Below are positions 25,943-35,059 of a stretch of 64,000 nucleotides of DNA, piece after piece. How positions within the stretch are numbered: position 1 is the stretch's first letter; each line of letters begins with the position of its first letter. The position numbers and the translations under genes are program-made. Under the pieces are notes generated by a model. The model did no database searches. It was not told where the DNA came from and saw only the letters and a program-made list of their open reading frames with translations. Source of the stretch: an uncultured Synechococcus sp. Its GTDB lineage: Bacteria > Cyanobacteriota > Cyanobacteriia > PCC-6307 > Cyanobiaceae. The stretch lies in assembly GCA_949373155.1 (NCBI GenBank), contig CASICK010000002.1, positions 186,001 to 250,000 on the forward strand. Direction: 5' to 3'.

Positions 25943-25953
25943 GTTGCAGCTGC

Positions 25954-26520
25954 TCAGGGCTCTCCATGCTCGCCTGTCGTGGCGTCACTCTTTGGAAGCA
26001 GGGTCAGATCCAGCTGATCATTTTCCAGCGGCAGAATTTGCGCTTCTAAACCTTTTGCAAAAAAGCGACCTAATCGTTCTCGGCGTTCTTGCCAACGCTC
26101 GAGACCGACGGCTTCACAGGCAAAACGCATCCTTAGCCCATATCCAGCTTCATTACTGATCTCTTCAATTTCCAGCAGTTGAGAAGGCTTGTCCTCGTCC
26201 CAGAGTTTCAAGGCTTCGAGAGAGCTCTCAAGGTGAGCTTTCTGTCCATAGCGCCAGCGGGTGACGTCGTTTAGAAGCTTGACCAGTTCGGGAGATGCTG
26301 CTTCGCGTTCCTCGCTCAATTTTGCTTTGGGCGTCACCCGCCGTGCTGGGGGGAGTTCTGAGGATTTGAGTGCAAGACCGCCCAGAAGAATGGGGATTCC
26401 GTAAAAAATGGTGGGCAGGCTGAGATTGGCATTGCCAGCTCCGTAGGCCAAAGCACCAACCACGGTGAGGACACCGCCAGCGATGGTGATCAAACTTCCT
26501 GGCGAAATGAGCTCGTTCAT
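25954..26520 (-). CDS. DUF2854 membrane protein
   Basis: 188 aa from ATG at 26520 (a longer frame to 26595 overlaps the divergent small gene and looks non-coding). Two membrane segments near the N-terminus ('[20 protein letters not shown]', '[19 protein letters not shown]') precede a soluble domain with '[19 protein letters not shown]' and '[14 protein letters not shown]'. This is the DUF2854 layout found in cyanobacteria and plastids. Role unknown. Confidence 0.82.
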   Translation of the reverse strand: MNELISPGSLITIAGGVLTVVGALAYGAGNANLSLPTIFYGIPILLGGLALKSSELPPARRVTPKAKLSEEREAASPELVKLLNDVTRWRYGQKAHLESSLEALKLWDEDKPSQLLEIEEISNEAGYGLRMRFACEAVGLERWQERRERLGRFFAKGLEAQILPLENDQLDLTLLPKSDATTGEHGEP

Positions 26521-26587
26521 AGGGGCCCTTGCATTGAAGCCATTGTGACCAAGAGGGCTGCAGGATGGGTGTAGGAGTCCAACAATC

Positions 26588-26782
26588 ATGAACATCCCTT
26601 CAGAACAGCCTGTAGATACCAGAGAGCTGATTGCTCAGCTGGAGGGGGATCGCGCTTGGTTGCTTGAACAAATTGATCGCGGTCGCTGGCCGGATTTAAG
26701 ACTGGATCTAGCGGCTCTCGAGCGAGAACTGGGTCAGCTGTTGTTGCGCGCTTCAGAGCAATGTTCTGACAAAAGTCAGTGA
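26588..26782 (+). CDS. Small conserved-type protein, 64 aa
   Basis: ATG at 26588, divergent from the DUF2854 gene by 67 nt and converging with ssb. The product is one amphipathic helix-rich chain: 'TRELIAQLEGDRAWLLEQI' and 'LDLAALERELGQLLLRASE', coiled-coil-like. No signal peptide. Function unknown. Confidence 0.65.
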   Translation: MNIPSEQPVDTRELIAQLEGDRAWLLEQIDRGRWPDLRLDLAALERELGQLLLRASEQCSDKSQ

Positions 26783-26803
26783 AAACTCTGAAGCCTCCTG
26801 GCC

Positions 26804-27298
26804 TTAAAAGGGAATGTCGTCGGTCTCGGGAACGAGGGGAGAGGTGTTCCACTGAGCCGCTGAATCCTGCCCCGCCGAAGCTGGCTTGCTCGGTGATTCG
26901 GAGGACTCGGGCGTTTGAGCTGGTACGGGTCGAGCTTGCGCTGTGCGCGCAGCGGCAGGGGGCTGGCCTTGGCTGGATGCTGTCGTGGATCCAGCCGCGC
27001 CCACTGAATGCAGCCGCGAGAGCGTGAATTCAGCTTTTTTCTCTTTGGTGCCGTCTTGACGGGGAACCGTGTTCATACGCAGTCGGCCCTCAATCACGAG
27101 ACGCTGCCCGACCTGCACGCGGTTTTGAAGATCCTGAGCGAGGTTGCCCCATCCGACCACCTTGAGTTGCCCCTTTGGGTCATCGGGTCGGAGAGCATCG
27201 AAGGACACGTCCATCTCCGCAATGGGCGTTTGATTGTCTTGGGTGTATCGCAGGGTGGGAGCTTGAAGGACATCCACCTCGAGCACGCAGTGGTTCAT
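26804..27298 (-). CDS. ssb: Single-stranded DNA-binding protein
   Basis: 164 aa. The OB-fold fills residues 1-100 ('CVLEVDVLQAPTLRYTQDN', 'LKVVGWGNLAQDLQNRVQVG', 'LVIEGRLRMNT'). A Gln/Ala/Pro-rich linker and the acidic tip ending 'DDIPF' follow; the tip recruits partners such as PriA. This is the short cyanobacterial type. It is divergent from cobK. Confidence 0.93.
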   Translation of the reverse strand: MNHCVLEVDVLQAPTLRYTQDNQTPIAEMDVSFDALRPDDPKGQLKVVGWGNLAQDLQNRVQVGQRLVIEGRLRMNTVPRQDGTKEKKAEFTLSRLHSVGAAGSTTASSQGQPPAAARTAQARPVPAQTPESSESPSKPASAGQDSAAQWNTSPLVPETDDIPF

Positions 27299-27327
27299 TC
27301 TCAGCTGTGACAGTGAGCGCCATCCTG

Positions 27328-28122
27328 ATGCACCGACAGGAGAATCGCCAGGGGACTGTCTGGTTGCTGGCAGGCACGGGTGATGGCCCGCATTTGGCTG
27401 AGGTTCTGATCTCGCAGGGGTGGCATGTCCACGTCAGCGTCGTGGGTGCCACGGCTGCCCATCCCTATCGGGGGATGGACTTGGAAGGGATCCACGTGGG
27501 TGCTCTGGGGGGTTCACAGGGAATTTCTCAATGGCTGCAGACGATTCCTGTGGATTGGGTTGTGGATGCCACTCACCCGTTTGCGCTGAGGATCAGTGAT
27601 CAGTTGAACCAGGCTTGCAAGGTCTCGGGCCAGGGGTTGGTGCGATTCGAACGGCGGATGGAGGCCTCGGGGAAGGCGGTTGTGCTCGGCTCCATGGCTG
27701 ACCTTGCTGATCAACCCTTATCGGGACGACGACTTCTCCTGGCCCTTGGTGCCCGCCAGTTGGTTGTAGCAGCGACGGTCGCTCGTGACGCAGGGGCCAC
27801 AGTCTTTGCCCGAGTTCTTCCTTCGCCAATGTCTCTGATTCAGGCAGCGGCAGCGGGTGTTCCACCAGAACACTTAGCGGTGGTGCGGCCACTCCAGGGT
27901 CCCGAGCCAGGTGCACTGGAAGCTGCGGTTTGCAGGCGCTGGGCGATCACAGACGTGGTTTGCAGGCAGTCGGGAGGAGCGACTGAGGCGCTCTGGGCGA
28001 GTCTTTCGATGGAGATGGGGTTTGAGTTGTGGCTCCTTCGCCGACCCTCACCCATTGCTGAAGTTCCTCTAGTGCATAGCGTGAGCCAGCTTCTGGCGCA
28101 TCTGAATGGCACAACACCCTGA
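27328..28122 (+). CDS. cobK: Precorrin-6A reductase
   Basis: NADPH-dependent reduction of the corrin ring in cobalamin synthesis. About 264 aa. 'VWLLAGTGDGPHLAEVLISQG' (nucleotide fold), 'DWVVDATHPFALRISDQLN', 'LVRFERR', 'LLALGARQL' and 'ITDVVCRQSGG' match CobK/CbiJ. The ATG at 27328 is preferred; a GTG at 27313 is possible. Further upstream sequence is antisense to ssb. Its stop overlaps cutA by 17 nt. Confidence 0.88.
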   Translation: MHRQENRQGTVWLLAGTGDGPHLAEVLISQGWHVHVSVVGATAAHPYRGMDLEGIHVGALGGSQGISQWLQTIPVDWVVDATHPFALRISDQLNQACKVSGQGLVRFERRMEASGKAVVLGSMADLADQPLSGRRLLLALGARQLVVAATVARDAGATVFARVLPSPMSLIQAAAAGVPPEHLAVVRPLQGPEPGALEAAVCRRWAITDVVCRQSGGATEALWASLSMEMGFELWLLRRPSPIAEVPLVHSVSQLLAHLNGTTP

Positions 28123-28438
28123 TCCTTTGTGGGTGGTTTTAACCACCGAGGCTGATCAACAGAGAGCCTCTGCACTCGCTGAGCAGCTGATCAGCCTTGA
28201 GCTCGCCGCTTGTGTGAGCTTTCAGGCCATTCAGTCTTGCTATCGCTGGGAAGGCAAGCTTGAACGTGCCGATGAAGTGCAGCTTTTGATCAAGACCACG
28301 GCACCCGGTTTGAACGCGGTGCTCGGGGCTATTGAGGCACTCCATAGCTACAACAACCCCGAGATTCTTCATTGGCAGGCTCAGCCATCGCAGGCCTATG
28401 GCACTTGGGCCGCGGCGTCGATCAATCCAGATGCTTAG
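28106..28438 (+). CDS. cutA: CutA divalent-ion tolerance protein
   Basis: 110 aa trimeric PII-like fold. 'VVLTTEADQQRASALAEQLI', 'ELAACVSFQAIQSCYRWEGK', 'EVQLLIKTTAPGL' and 'HSYNNPEILHWQAQP' follow the family exactly. Its role in copper or other ion tolerance is weakly defined. Tightly coupled to cobK (17-nt overlap); its end overlaps the convergent kinase gene by 17 nt. Confidence 0.93.
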   Translation: MAQHPDPLWVVLTTEADQQRASALAEQLISLELAACVSFQAIQSCYRWEGKLERADEVQLLIKTTAPGLNAVLGAIEALHSYNNPEILHWQAQPSQAYGTWAAASINPDA

Positions 28439-29435
28439 CGATCAGATCAGGCAGTGAAACCTTTGAGCGAGGCCCTAATTGGGTCACGACCTGTCCGGCA
28501 CAGATGGACCCCATTTTGCCGCAGATGTCTAAAGGGAAGTCATGGGTGTAGCCATGTAGGAAGCCACCCGCATAGAGATCGCCGGCTCCTGTGGTGTCAA
28601 CGAGATCTCCTAGCTTGTAGGAGGGGATTTCCCAGCGCTGATCACCGCAGAGCACGACAGAGCCTTGAGCGCTGCGGGTTAGTACGGCCACGCTGCAGCG
28701 ACCTTTCACTTGCTCGAGCGCGCTCTCGAAGTCAGCTGTTCCGTACAGCGATTTGATCTCATCCTCATTGGCAAAGAGCACATCAACATGTCCGTCAACA
28801 AGCTCGAGAAAGCTTTCACGGTGACGGTCAACGCAGAAGCCATCGGATAGCGATAGAGCTACTTGTCCGCCGCTTGCTCGGCAGGCTTCAGCGGCTGTGA
28901 TGAAGGCCTTTTTTGCTGCGGGACTATCCCAGAGGTAGCCCTCGAGATAGAGAACCTTGGTGTCGCGAACCATGGAGAGGTCGAGATCATCAGGGTTTAG
29001 TTGGGTTGAGGCCCCGAGGTAGGTGCACATGGTGCGTTCAGCATCCGAGGTCACGAGAATCAGGCAGCGGGCCGTGCTCGCACCGCTCACTGCAGCCGGC
29101 GTCTCGAAACGGGTCCCGACAGACTGGATGTCGTGAGTGAAGATGGTGCCGAGTTGGTCGTCACGAACACGACCAATGAAACCGGCCTTGCTCCCGAGTT
29201 GAGCGAGACCAGCCAGTGTGTTCGCTGCTGAACCTCCGGAGGTTTCGAGACCTGGACCGCTGGCTGCGTAAAGGCTTTTGGCTTGATCTTCGTCCACAAG
29301 CGCCATGCTGCCCTTGCTGAGGTTGTGATCGCTTAGAAACTGGTCCTCGGTTTGAACCAACACGTCGACGATGGCGTTACCGATGCCCACGACGTCGAGA
29401 GAACTAGCAGTGCTGAACCGGGGAGTTGAGGACAT
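28422..29435 (-). CDS. PfkB-family kinase, probable adenosine kinase
   Basis: 337 aa ribokinase fold. 'VVGIGNAIVDVLVQTEDQFL', 'GPGLETSGGSAANTLAGLA' (substrate pocket), 'ANEDEIKSLYG' and the anion hole/catalytic Asp in 'DTTGAGDLYAGGFLHGYTHD' are clear. Cyanobacterial members are usually called adenosine kinase or sugar kinase; I cannot decide from sequence alone. Adenosine salvage would fit with purA directly upstream. Confidence 0.85.
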   Translation of the reverse strand: MSSTPRFSTASSLDVVGIGNAIVDVLVQTEDQFLSDHNLSKGSMALVDEDQAKSLYAASGPGLETSGGSAANTLAGLAQLGSKAGFIGRVRDDQLGTIFTHDIQSVGTRFETPAAVSGASTARCLILVTSDAERTMCTYLGASTQLNPDDLDLSMVRDTKVLYLEGYLWDSPAAKKAFITAAEACRASGGQVALSLSDGFCVDRHRESFLELVDGHVDVLFANEDEIKSLYGTADFESALEQVKGRCSVAVLTRSAQGSVVLCGDQRWEIPSYKLGDLVDTTGAGDLYAGGFLHGYTHDFPLDICGKMGSICAGQVVTQLGPRSKVSLPDLIAKHLD

Positions 29436-29512
29436 CTCTGCTGTCGTTAATACAGCGAAAGTATGGCTGTTCGTTGGATCGCTGCTCTGCTGAGGGGGAG
29501 ATATGAGCGCGC

Positions 29513-30826
29513 TTAGGCGCTGAGGAGAGCGCGCTTAGGGCCATGGATCGGATCTTCCACCACGATCGTTTGGTCTCGGCTAGCACCGAGAGAAACGATC
29601 GCAATCGGCACGTCCATCAGGTCGGCCAGGAAGCGTAGGTAGTCCATCGCCGGAGCAGGAAGGTCTTCGAGTCGACGGCATTCAGCCGTGGAACATTGCC
29701 AGCCTGGGAGGGTCTCAAAGATTGGCTTGCAGCGAGCGAAATCTTCGGAGCTGCTGGGGAAGTAATCGATGCGTTCGCCATCGAGTTCGTAGGCCACTGA
29801 CACTTGGATTTCATCCATTTCGTCCAGCACATCGAGCTTGGTGATCGCAAGGCAATCCAGTCCGTTGACTTGAACGGCGTAGCGCCCAATCACGCCATCA
29901 AACCAGCCACAGCGGCGCCGGCGGCCAGTGGTCGTTCCAAATTCCCCGCCTCGATCACAAAGCTGGTCATTCAAGCTTCCAGAGAGCTCTGTAGGGAAAG
30001 GACCTTCTCCAACTCGAGTGGTGTAAGCCTTGGCGACTCCAATCACTCTGTCGATCAGGGTTGGGCCCACGCCAGCACCGATGCAGGCACCTCCTGACAC
30101 CGGGTTGGAAGAGGTCACATAGGGATAGGTGCCGTGATCGAGGTCGAGCAAAGTCCCTTGAGCGCCTTCAAAAAGAATGTTTTTGCGGTCGCTTGCTGCT
30201 TCATGGATGGCACGGGTGCAATCCACCACATGGGGGGCGAGGCGTTTTCCGTAAGCCAGATATTCACTGATGATTTCTTCAGCATCCAATGGCTTTTCGC
30301 CATAAATGGTTTCAAGCAATTGATTCTTCTCGCTCAGCGGCCCTTCAAGCCGATCACGCAGTCGATCTTCGTCAAGTAGGTCGAGCACACGGATTCCACT
30401 TCGCTGAGACTTGTCTGCGTAGGTGGGGCCGATGCCGCGGCCGGTTGTGCCGATTTTGCGTTCACCTCGTTGCTTTTCCATCGCCAGATCCAACAGGCGG
30501 TGGTAAGGCATCGTCACGTGTGCAGTTGATGCCAGCTGGAGGCCTGAAATGTCGATCCCGTTGGAGATCAGCATGTCGAGTTCTCCAAGCATCACCTTGG
30601 GATCAACCACGGTTCCAGAGCCGATCAGGCAAATGGTGTCTGGGTAGAGGATTCCGGAAGGGATCAGGTGAAGTTTGAGCACTCGACCGTCTACCACGAT
30701 GGTGTGGCCAGCGTTAACGCCACCCTGATAACGCACCACGACATCAGCGGAGCGGCTCAGAAGATCGGTGATCTTTCCTTTCCCCTCGTCACCCCATTGA
30801 GCACCGATGACGACAACATTGGCCAA
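29513..30826 (-). CDS. purA: Adenylosuccinate synthetase
   Basis: Joins IMP and aspartate using GTP, first step to AMP. 437 aa from the TTG at 30826, which yields the family N-terminus '[17 protein letters not shown]' (catalytic Asp and P-loop); the frame extends to 30868 but this adds 14 residues unknown in the family. '[15 protein letters not shown]', '[11 protein letters not shown]', '[20 protein letters not shown]' and '[12 protein letters not shown]' are present. It lies 90 nt downstream of psb27. Confidence 0.95.
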   Translation of the reverse strand: MANVVVIGAQWGDEGKGKITDLLSRSADVVVRYQGGVNAGHTIVVDGRVLKLHLIPSGILYPDTICLIGSGTVVDPKVMLGELDMLISNGIDISGLQLASTAHVTMPYHRLLDLAMEKQRGERKIGTTGRGIGPTYADKSQRSGIRVLDLLDEDRLRDRLEGPLSEKNQLLETIYGEKPLDAEEIISEYLAYGKRLAPHVVDCTRAIHEAASDRKNILFEGAQGTLLDLDHGTYPYVTSSNPVSGGACIGAGVGPTLIDRVIGVAKAYTTRVGEGPFPTELSGSLNDQLCDRGGEFGTTTGRRRRCGWFDGVIGRYAVQVNGLDCLAITKLDVLDEMDEIQVSVAYELDGERIDYFPSSSEDFARCKPIFETLPGWQCSTAECRRLEDLPAPAMDYLRFLADLMDVPIAIVSLGASRDQTIVVEDPIHGPKRALLSA

Positions 30827-30916
30827 AGAATCGGCGGCCCGAAGCCGCATTTCTGCACAATCCAGCACTTTCGCAGACAGTCGTGCCTGCGGTCAAAGTG
30901 CTGTTCGATTTTGTGA

Positions 30917-31339
30917 TCAAGTGCCGCGAACTGCTGCTTTCTCGGCCTTGCCCAATTCCTTGTCGATCCTGGCTCTCAGAGCATCGGGAACGGGGCGGTT
31001 GGTGTAGTTGTTGTAGTGACCAGCCAAAGAGTTGAGTGCGGTCTGCATGGTCGTGAATGAACTCAAGCCGTTCACCTTGGGACGTGCTCTGTAACGAGAG
31101 ACGTAGTCGGTGATTAAGTCGCGGGCCTCTCCTTCAGCTTCTTGGCGATTTGACGCGTCCTGGGGCAACGCCAAAGTGTCGTGAATGGTGTGGGCAACAG
31201 CAACGGTGTCTTGGACGTAGTCCCCTGTAAGGGTGGAAGATTCGTTTCCGCAGGCCGTAACGAGCAAAGAAAGCCCAAGGCAAAGGGCCAGGCTCACATT
31301 GATCAAACGGCGAGTGAGGCGTTTCAGTACGGCGATCAT
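30917..31339 (-). CDS. psb27: Photosystem II assembly lipoprotein Psb27
   Basis: About 140 aa. Signal peptide with lipobox ('LSLLVTAC') then a four-helix domain with 'LTGDYVQDTVAVAHTIHDT', 'EGEARDLITDYVSRYRARP' and 'HYNNYTNRPVPDALRARI'. Psb27 binds CP43 on the lumen side during PSII assembly and repair, before the Mn cluster forms. The ATG at 31339 was chosen; upstream frame is antisense-like. It is 32 nt after proS, probably co-transcribed. Confidence 0.93.
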   Translation of the reverse strand: MIAVLKRLTRRLINVSLALCLGLSLLVTACGNESSTLTGDYVQDTVAVAHTIHDTLALPQDASNRQEAEGEARDLITDYVSRYRARPKVNGLSSFTTMQTALNSLAGHYNNYTNRPVPDALRARIDKELGKAEKAAVRGT

Positions 31340-31371
31340 GACCGGAGGAAATTTGGTGGACTTTACGCGGA

Positions 31372-33168
31372 TCAGAGCTGGACACGGAGCTCTGTTGGGA
31401 TCGCTTCGAGAAGCGACGAGATAGCTGCGGCTCGGCTTAAAACGTTGGCGTCCCGTTCTGACCGTTGCACCAGCTCCACATTTCCTTCGGCAGCAGCACG
31501 ACCAACGACAACTCTCCAAGGGATGCCAATGAGATCGGCATCCTTAAATTTCACTCCGGCCCGCTCCCCACGATCGTCAAATAAGACATCGATGCTCGAG
31601 GCACGGAGCTCGTTGTAAATCTGCTCACCGAGGGCCATTTGGACCTCGTCCTGAACATTGGCTACCACCACAATCACCTGAAAAGGAGCAATGCTTAGCG
31701 GCCAGATCATTCCGGCGTCATCGTGATGCTGCTCAACGGCGGCCTGGGCAAGTCGTGAGATTCCAATGCCGTAACACCCCATCCAGAGATGCTCCTGTTT
31801 GCCCTCTTGTGTGGTGATTTGAGCTCCCATGGCTTGGGAGTACTTGCGACCGAGTTGAAAAATATGTCCCACTTCGATTCCGCGTCGTTCTTCGAGGCTT
31901 TGTTCTGGCCTGTTGACACAGCGATCCCCCGCTTTGGCATTGCGGAGATCCATCGTTGAAATGGTGCCGAGATCAGACCAGCTGCACCCCCAACGGTGCT
32001 CGTCGCTTCTGTTAGCTCCGCAGACAAAACGGTCGAGCTCGGCAGCTGTTGTGTCAGCAAGTTTGTAGAACGTGTTTCTCCAGGTGCGCGCCCCAGCGAG
32101 GTGGTGATCGGAGAGATCAGGGCCGATGGAGCCAAACGGGAAGGGCTCCAGTCCTTGTGATTTCAGTTGTTCGGCATTGATTGGGTTGAGATCGAGAACG
32201 GGGCTGTCGAGTTGTTGTGTGAGTGCATTAACGAGCTTCACCTCGTTGAGTTCTTGGTCCCCGCGTAGACAGACAAGAACCGGCTGTTCCTCGCCAGATT
32301 CAAGCTTGGCGAGCAGGAGCAGCACTTTGACAACCTGACTGGTATCAAGCGCATTGGCTGAGCAGAGCGCATCAATCGTGAACTGCCCTGGAGTGGCAAT
32401 GACTTGTGATTCCCCGCTTGCCAAAGGCACAGCAGGTGGTGCGATTGAGACGGCTTTCTCTTGATTGGCTGCGTAATCACCATCAGAACTGATGAGGATC
32501 AAATCTTCTCCAGCATCTGCCGTCACCATGAATTCCTGGGATGCGGCGCCGCCGATGGCTCCACTGTCTGCCTCAACTCCGACAGCCGTCAGGCCGCAAC
32601 GTTGGAACACTCGGGTGTAAGCCCTCTCCATCACCGCATACATGCTGGCGAGGTCTTCTTCATCTCCGTGAAAGGAATAGGCATCCTTCATGATGAATTC
32701 GCGGCTCCGCATTAACCCAAAGCGCGGGCGAATCTCGTCCCTGAACTTGCTTTGAATTTGATAGAGGGTGACGGGGAGCTGGCGATATGACCTCAATAGA
32801 TCACTGGCCAATTCAGTAATCACTTCCTCATGGGTAGGACCTAAACCAAGGGAGCGCTCCTGGCGATCTTCAAGGTGGAACATGATCCCCTCGCCTGCGG
32901 TGTATCCCTGCCAACGGCCACTTTTTTCCCACAATTCGGCGGGTTGTAGTTGAGGCAACAACGTTTCGAGCGCCCCTACGTGGTTCATCTCCTCCCTGAC
33001 GATTTTCATCACCCTTTGAAGGACCCTCCACATCAGCGGGAGATAGGCATAAATTCCTGAGCCAACGCGTCGGATATATCCGCCACGAATCAGCAATTGT
33101 TGCGAGGCGATTTCGGCGTCAGCGGGAACGTCCCGCAGCGTCACCAGCATCAGGCGGGAGACGCGCAT
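31372..33168 (-). CDS. proS: Prolyl-tRNA synthetase
   Basis: 598 aa, bacterial type with the insertion (editing) domain near residues 230-390. Class II motifs are 'GIYAYLPLMWRVLQRV' near the N-terminus, 'FRDEIRPRFGLMRSREFIMKDAY' region (motif 2) and 'GIGISRLAQAAVEQHHDDAGM' (motif 3). The anticodon-binding domain follows ('DVLFDDRGERAGVKFKDADL'). Charges tRNA-Pro. Divergent from the gene at 33393. Confidence 0.96.
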   Translation of the reverse strand: MRVSRLMLVTLRDVPADAEIASQQLLIRGGYIRRVGSGIYAYLPLMWRVLQRVMKIVREEMNHVGALETLLPQLQPAELWEKSGRWQGYTAGEGIMFHLEDRQERSLGLGPTHEEVITELASDLLRSYRQLPVTLYQIQSKFRDEIRPRFGLMRSREFIMKDAYSFHGDEEDLASMYAVMERAYTRVFQRCGLTAVGVEADSGAIGGAASQEFMVTADAGEDLILISSDGDYAANQEKAVSIAPPAVPLASGESQVIATPGQFTIDALCSANALDTSQVVKVLLLLAKLESGEEQPVLVCLRGDQELNEVKLVNALTQQLDSPVLDLNPINAEQLKSQGLEPFPFGSIGPDLSDHHLAGARTWRNTFYKLADTTAAELDRFVCGANRSDEHRWGCSWSDLGTISTMDLRNAKAGDRCVNRPEQSLEERRGIEVGHIFQLGRKYSQAMGAQITTQEGKQEHLWMGCYGIGISRLAQAAVEQHHDDAGMIWPLSIAPFQVIVVVANVQDEVQMALGEQIYNELRASSIDVLFDDRGERAGVKFKDADLIGIPWRVVVGRAAAEGNVELVQRSERDANVLSRAAAISSLLEAIPTELRVQL

Positions 33169-33392
33169 AGCGATCAGTGTTGAGTGAGACTGGAAGTTAC
33201 CACCGCTGCAAAAAAGGTCGCTTTAGGAAGTGTCCCGATCGCCTGGAACGTTGCTGGCATCCTGAGTCTCAGCTGCTACTGTCTGGCCATTCCAATGTGT
33301 CCTACATCAGTCTCATGTTTCCTGGGTCGATCGAAAGTCCTGTTTCTGCTGTCGAAGATTCCTCAATATCTGGAACAAATGTTGACGCTGTG

Positions 33393-33779
33393 ATGGCTCA
33401 ATCAGATGCATTAGTTGCTATCGATGATGTTCAAAAGTCCTTGAACCGATCCAGAGCATCTGTATATCGTTATACAAATACTGACCCCCGTAATTTAAAT
33501 CCCCCCTTTAACCCGAAGAAATTAAATCCTGAATATCGAAGCGATCAAAAAGATCCTCTTCTTTTCCATCCCAATGAAGTTGCTCGTTTTGCCAAGGATG
33601 TATTAAGGATCAAGGAGGTCACCGTTGAAGTTCTTAACTCTCCATCAACCGCTACGCAGCAAGTTCTAAGCGCCATCCTTGAGGAGTTGCGCCAGATCAG
33701 AACTCACCTTGAAGATCTTCCAGCAGCACCGTCTGATCTTGCGGCCCGTCGTGAAAGGCAAGAACGTCCAGCCGCTTAG
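33393..33779 (+). CDS. Conserved-type protein with HTH-like N-terminus
   Basis: 128 aa from the ATG at 33393; the same frame is open to 33177 with another ATG at 33315, but the upstream part is poorly protein-like. The beginning 'AIDDVQKSLNRSRASVYRY' reads like a helix-turn-helix, then 'NLNPPFNPKKLNPEYRSD' and 'LLFHPNEVARFAKDVL'. The end is an amphipathic helix ('VLSAILEELRQIRTHLEDL') that could dimerise. I recognise it as a sequence type seen in marine picocyanobacteria but know no function. DNA binding is inference. Confidence 0.7.
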   Translation: MAQSDALVAIDDVQKSLNRSRASVYRYTNTDPRNLNPPFNPKKLNPEYRSDQKDPLLFHPNEVARFAKDVLRIKEVTVEVLNSPSTATQQVLSAILEELRQIRTHLEDLPAAPSDLAARRERQERPAA

Positions 33780-33902
33780 AGCTGTGATAGTGCGACAATC
33801 ATCAATAGCTTTTCAATAACGCTTCTCCGGAGCTTTTCATCCCATCAGGTATGGCTTGCACAGGGTCAAAACCCTCTTCCGGATGTCCTTAATCCTGCCT
33901 GA

Positions 33903-34139
33903 ATGGACCCCGAGCCTGCCCGCGAACTTTCTCAGAAACCCTCGTTTCAAGTTGCTGCGCCAACACTTGCCTTTTTGGGGTTCATCCTTGCTTGCACCAG
34001 CCTTGGAATTCCGTTGGTTGCTGTGCTGACCGATCGCCCTCCTATGGGTTCTTTGACACCAATTACTGCGCAAGATCGCCATGGATCTGAGGTCCCTGCC
34101 TCCTTCGCCCTCTCCGGGGTTACTCAATCTGATCGTTGA
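33903..34139 (+). CDS. Small membrane protein overlapping pyrophosphatase copy 2
   Basis: 78 aa. One clear membrane segment ('APTLAFLGFILACTSLGIPLVAVL') between a charged N-terminus and a polar tail. Its last 59 nt overlap the start of the next gene in another frame, suggesting translational coupling or a mis-set start downstream. The coding quality of the first 50 codons is good. No family recognised. Confidence 0.55.
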   Translation: MDPEPARELSQKPSFQVAAPTLAFLGFILACTSLGIPLVAVLTDRPPMGSLTPITAQDRHGSEVPASFALSGVTQSDR

Positions 34140-34593
34140 GATTCCAGCGGGTAGTTGCAATAAATATGAGTTTTCGGAAGACGTTGGAGTGATGGCACTG
34201 GACCGTGTGCTCCATCCTTCGATTCGATATCCCTTTGACTACGGATTTGTTCCCAACACTCTTGCCGAGGACGGGTCTCCTCTCGATGCCATGGTGATCA
34301 TGGCGGAGCCCACCTTTGCGGGCTGTTTGATCAAAGCCAGACCGATCGGGGTCCTCGACATGGATGACACGGGGCATTACGACGGCAAGATTCTCTGTGT
34401 TCCTGTCGCTGACCCCCGGCAAGCAGGCATTAAGAGCATTCAACAAATTGCACCTAGCCAGCTTGAGGATGTGGCTGAGTTCTTCCGTACATACAAAAAT
34501 ATGGATGGTCGCGTCATTTCGATTGCAGGTTGGCGTGATTCGGATGCCGTTGCTCCCCTGTTGGAGGCATGCGTTCGAGCGGCCGCTGGTTGA
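34081..34593 (+). CDS. Inorganic pyrophosphatase, copy 2 (Asp67 replaced by Ser)
   Basis: 170 aa, family I. Most catalytic equivalents are there: Glu20 ('VEIPAG'), Lys29/Glu31 ('NKYEF'), Arg43 ('LDRVL'), Tyr55 ('FDYG'), Asp97/102/Lys104 ('DDTGHYDGK') and Tyr141/Lys142 ('TYKNM'). The DGDPxD motif reads 'EDGSPLD', so the residue aligned with E. coli Asp67, a proposed catalytic base, is Ser. Activity may be changed; some cyanobacterial homologues may share this form, which I cannot check. ATG at 34081 overlaps the small membrane gene. Confidence 0.85.
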   Translation: MDLRSLPPSPSPGLLNLIVEIPAGSCNKYEFSEDVGVMALDRVLHPSIRYPFDYGFVPNTLAEDGSPLDAMVIMAEPTFAGCLIKARPIGVLDMDDTGHYDGKILCVPVADPRQAGIKSIQQIAPSQLEDVAEFFRTYKNMDGRVISIAGWRDSDAVAPLLEACVRAAAG

Positions 34594-34620
34594 GGCCCCA
34601 TGGTGCTTAATCCAGCTTTT
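34585..34620 (+). terminator. Possible terminator after pyrophosphatase copy 2
   Basis: GCTGG (34585-34589) pairs with CCAGC (34612-34616), followed by TTTT. The 22-nt interior can partly extend the stem. The stem spans the stop codon, which is unusual, so this is tentative. Confidence 0.35.
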
Positions 34621-34699
34621 CTCGGCAAGATCTGTGATTGAGGCGCTATTGCGGCCTTACTTCTTGTAAGTTGGTTCGCGCCTAGATTGTGAACGACCC

Positions 34700-35059
34700 G
34701 TGCCCACCATCCGTTTTGAGCAGGAAGGCCAACAGGTCGGTTGCATCGAAGGAGCGAATTTACGCAAAGCAGCCCTTTCCTCCGGGATCAATCCCTACAA
34801 AGGTCTGAACAACCTCAATAACTGTGGCGGGGTTGGCCAGTGCGGAACCTGCGTGATCGAGGTTCTCGAAGGGGCCCAGAACCTCTCCCCCCGTAGCGAT
34901 GTTGAAGAGGTGTACCTCTCTGACCGACCTGCGAACTATCGCTTGAGCTGCCGCACCAGTGTGAATGGCGATGTGACGATTAAGACTCGCCCTGACGAAG
35001 GTGTGGGCAAGGGTTCGAACAGCCTGCTTGGTGCTGTGAAGAACTTGTTTGGGCGTTGA
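34700..35059 (+). CDS. 2Fe-2S ferredoxin-like protein
   Basis: 119 aa from GTG. Cluster ligands are Cys42, Cys48, Cys51 and Cys84 ('NNCGGVGQCGTCVIEVLEG', 'RLSCRTSV'), the plant-type/adrenodoxin-like Fer2 fold with C-x5-C-x2-C spacing. The C-terminal tail ('GKGSNSLLGAVKNLFGR') is an extra amphipathic helix of about 25 residues. It carries electrons, partner unknown. The stop overlaps the start of the ArsC-like gene. Confidence 0.9.
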   Translation: MPTIRFEQEGQQVGCIEGANLRKAALSSGINPYKGLNNLNNCGGVGQCGTCVIEVLEGAQNLSPRSDVEEVYLSDRPANYRLSCRTSVNGDVTIKTRPDEGVGKGSNSLLGAVKNLFGR

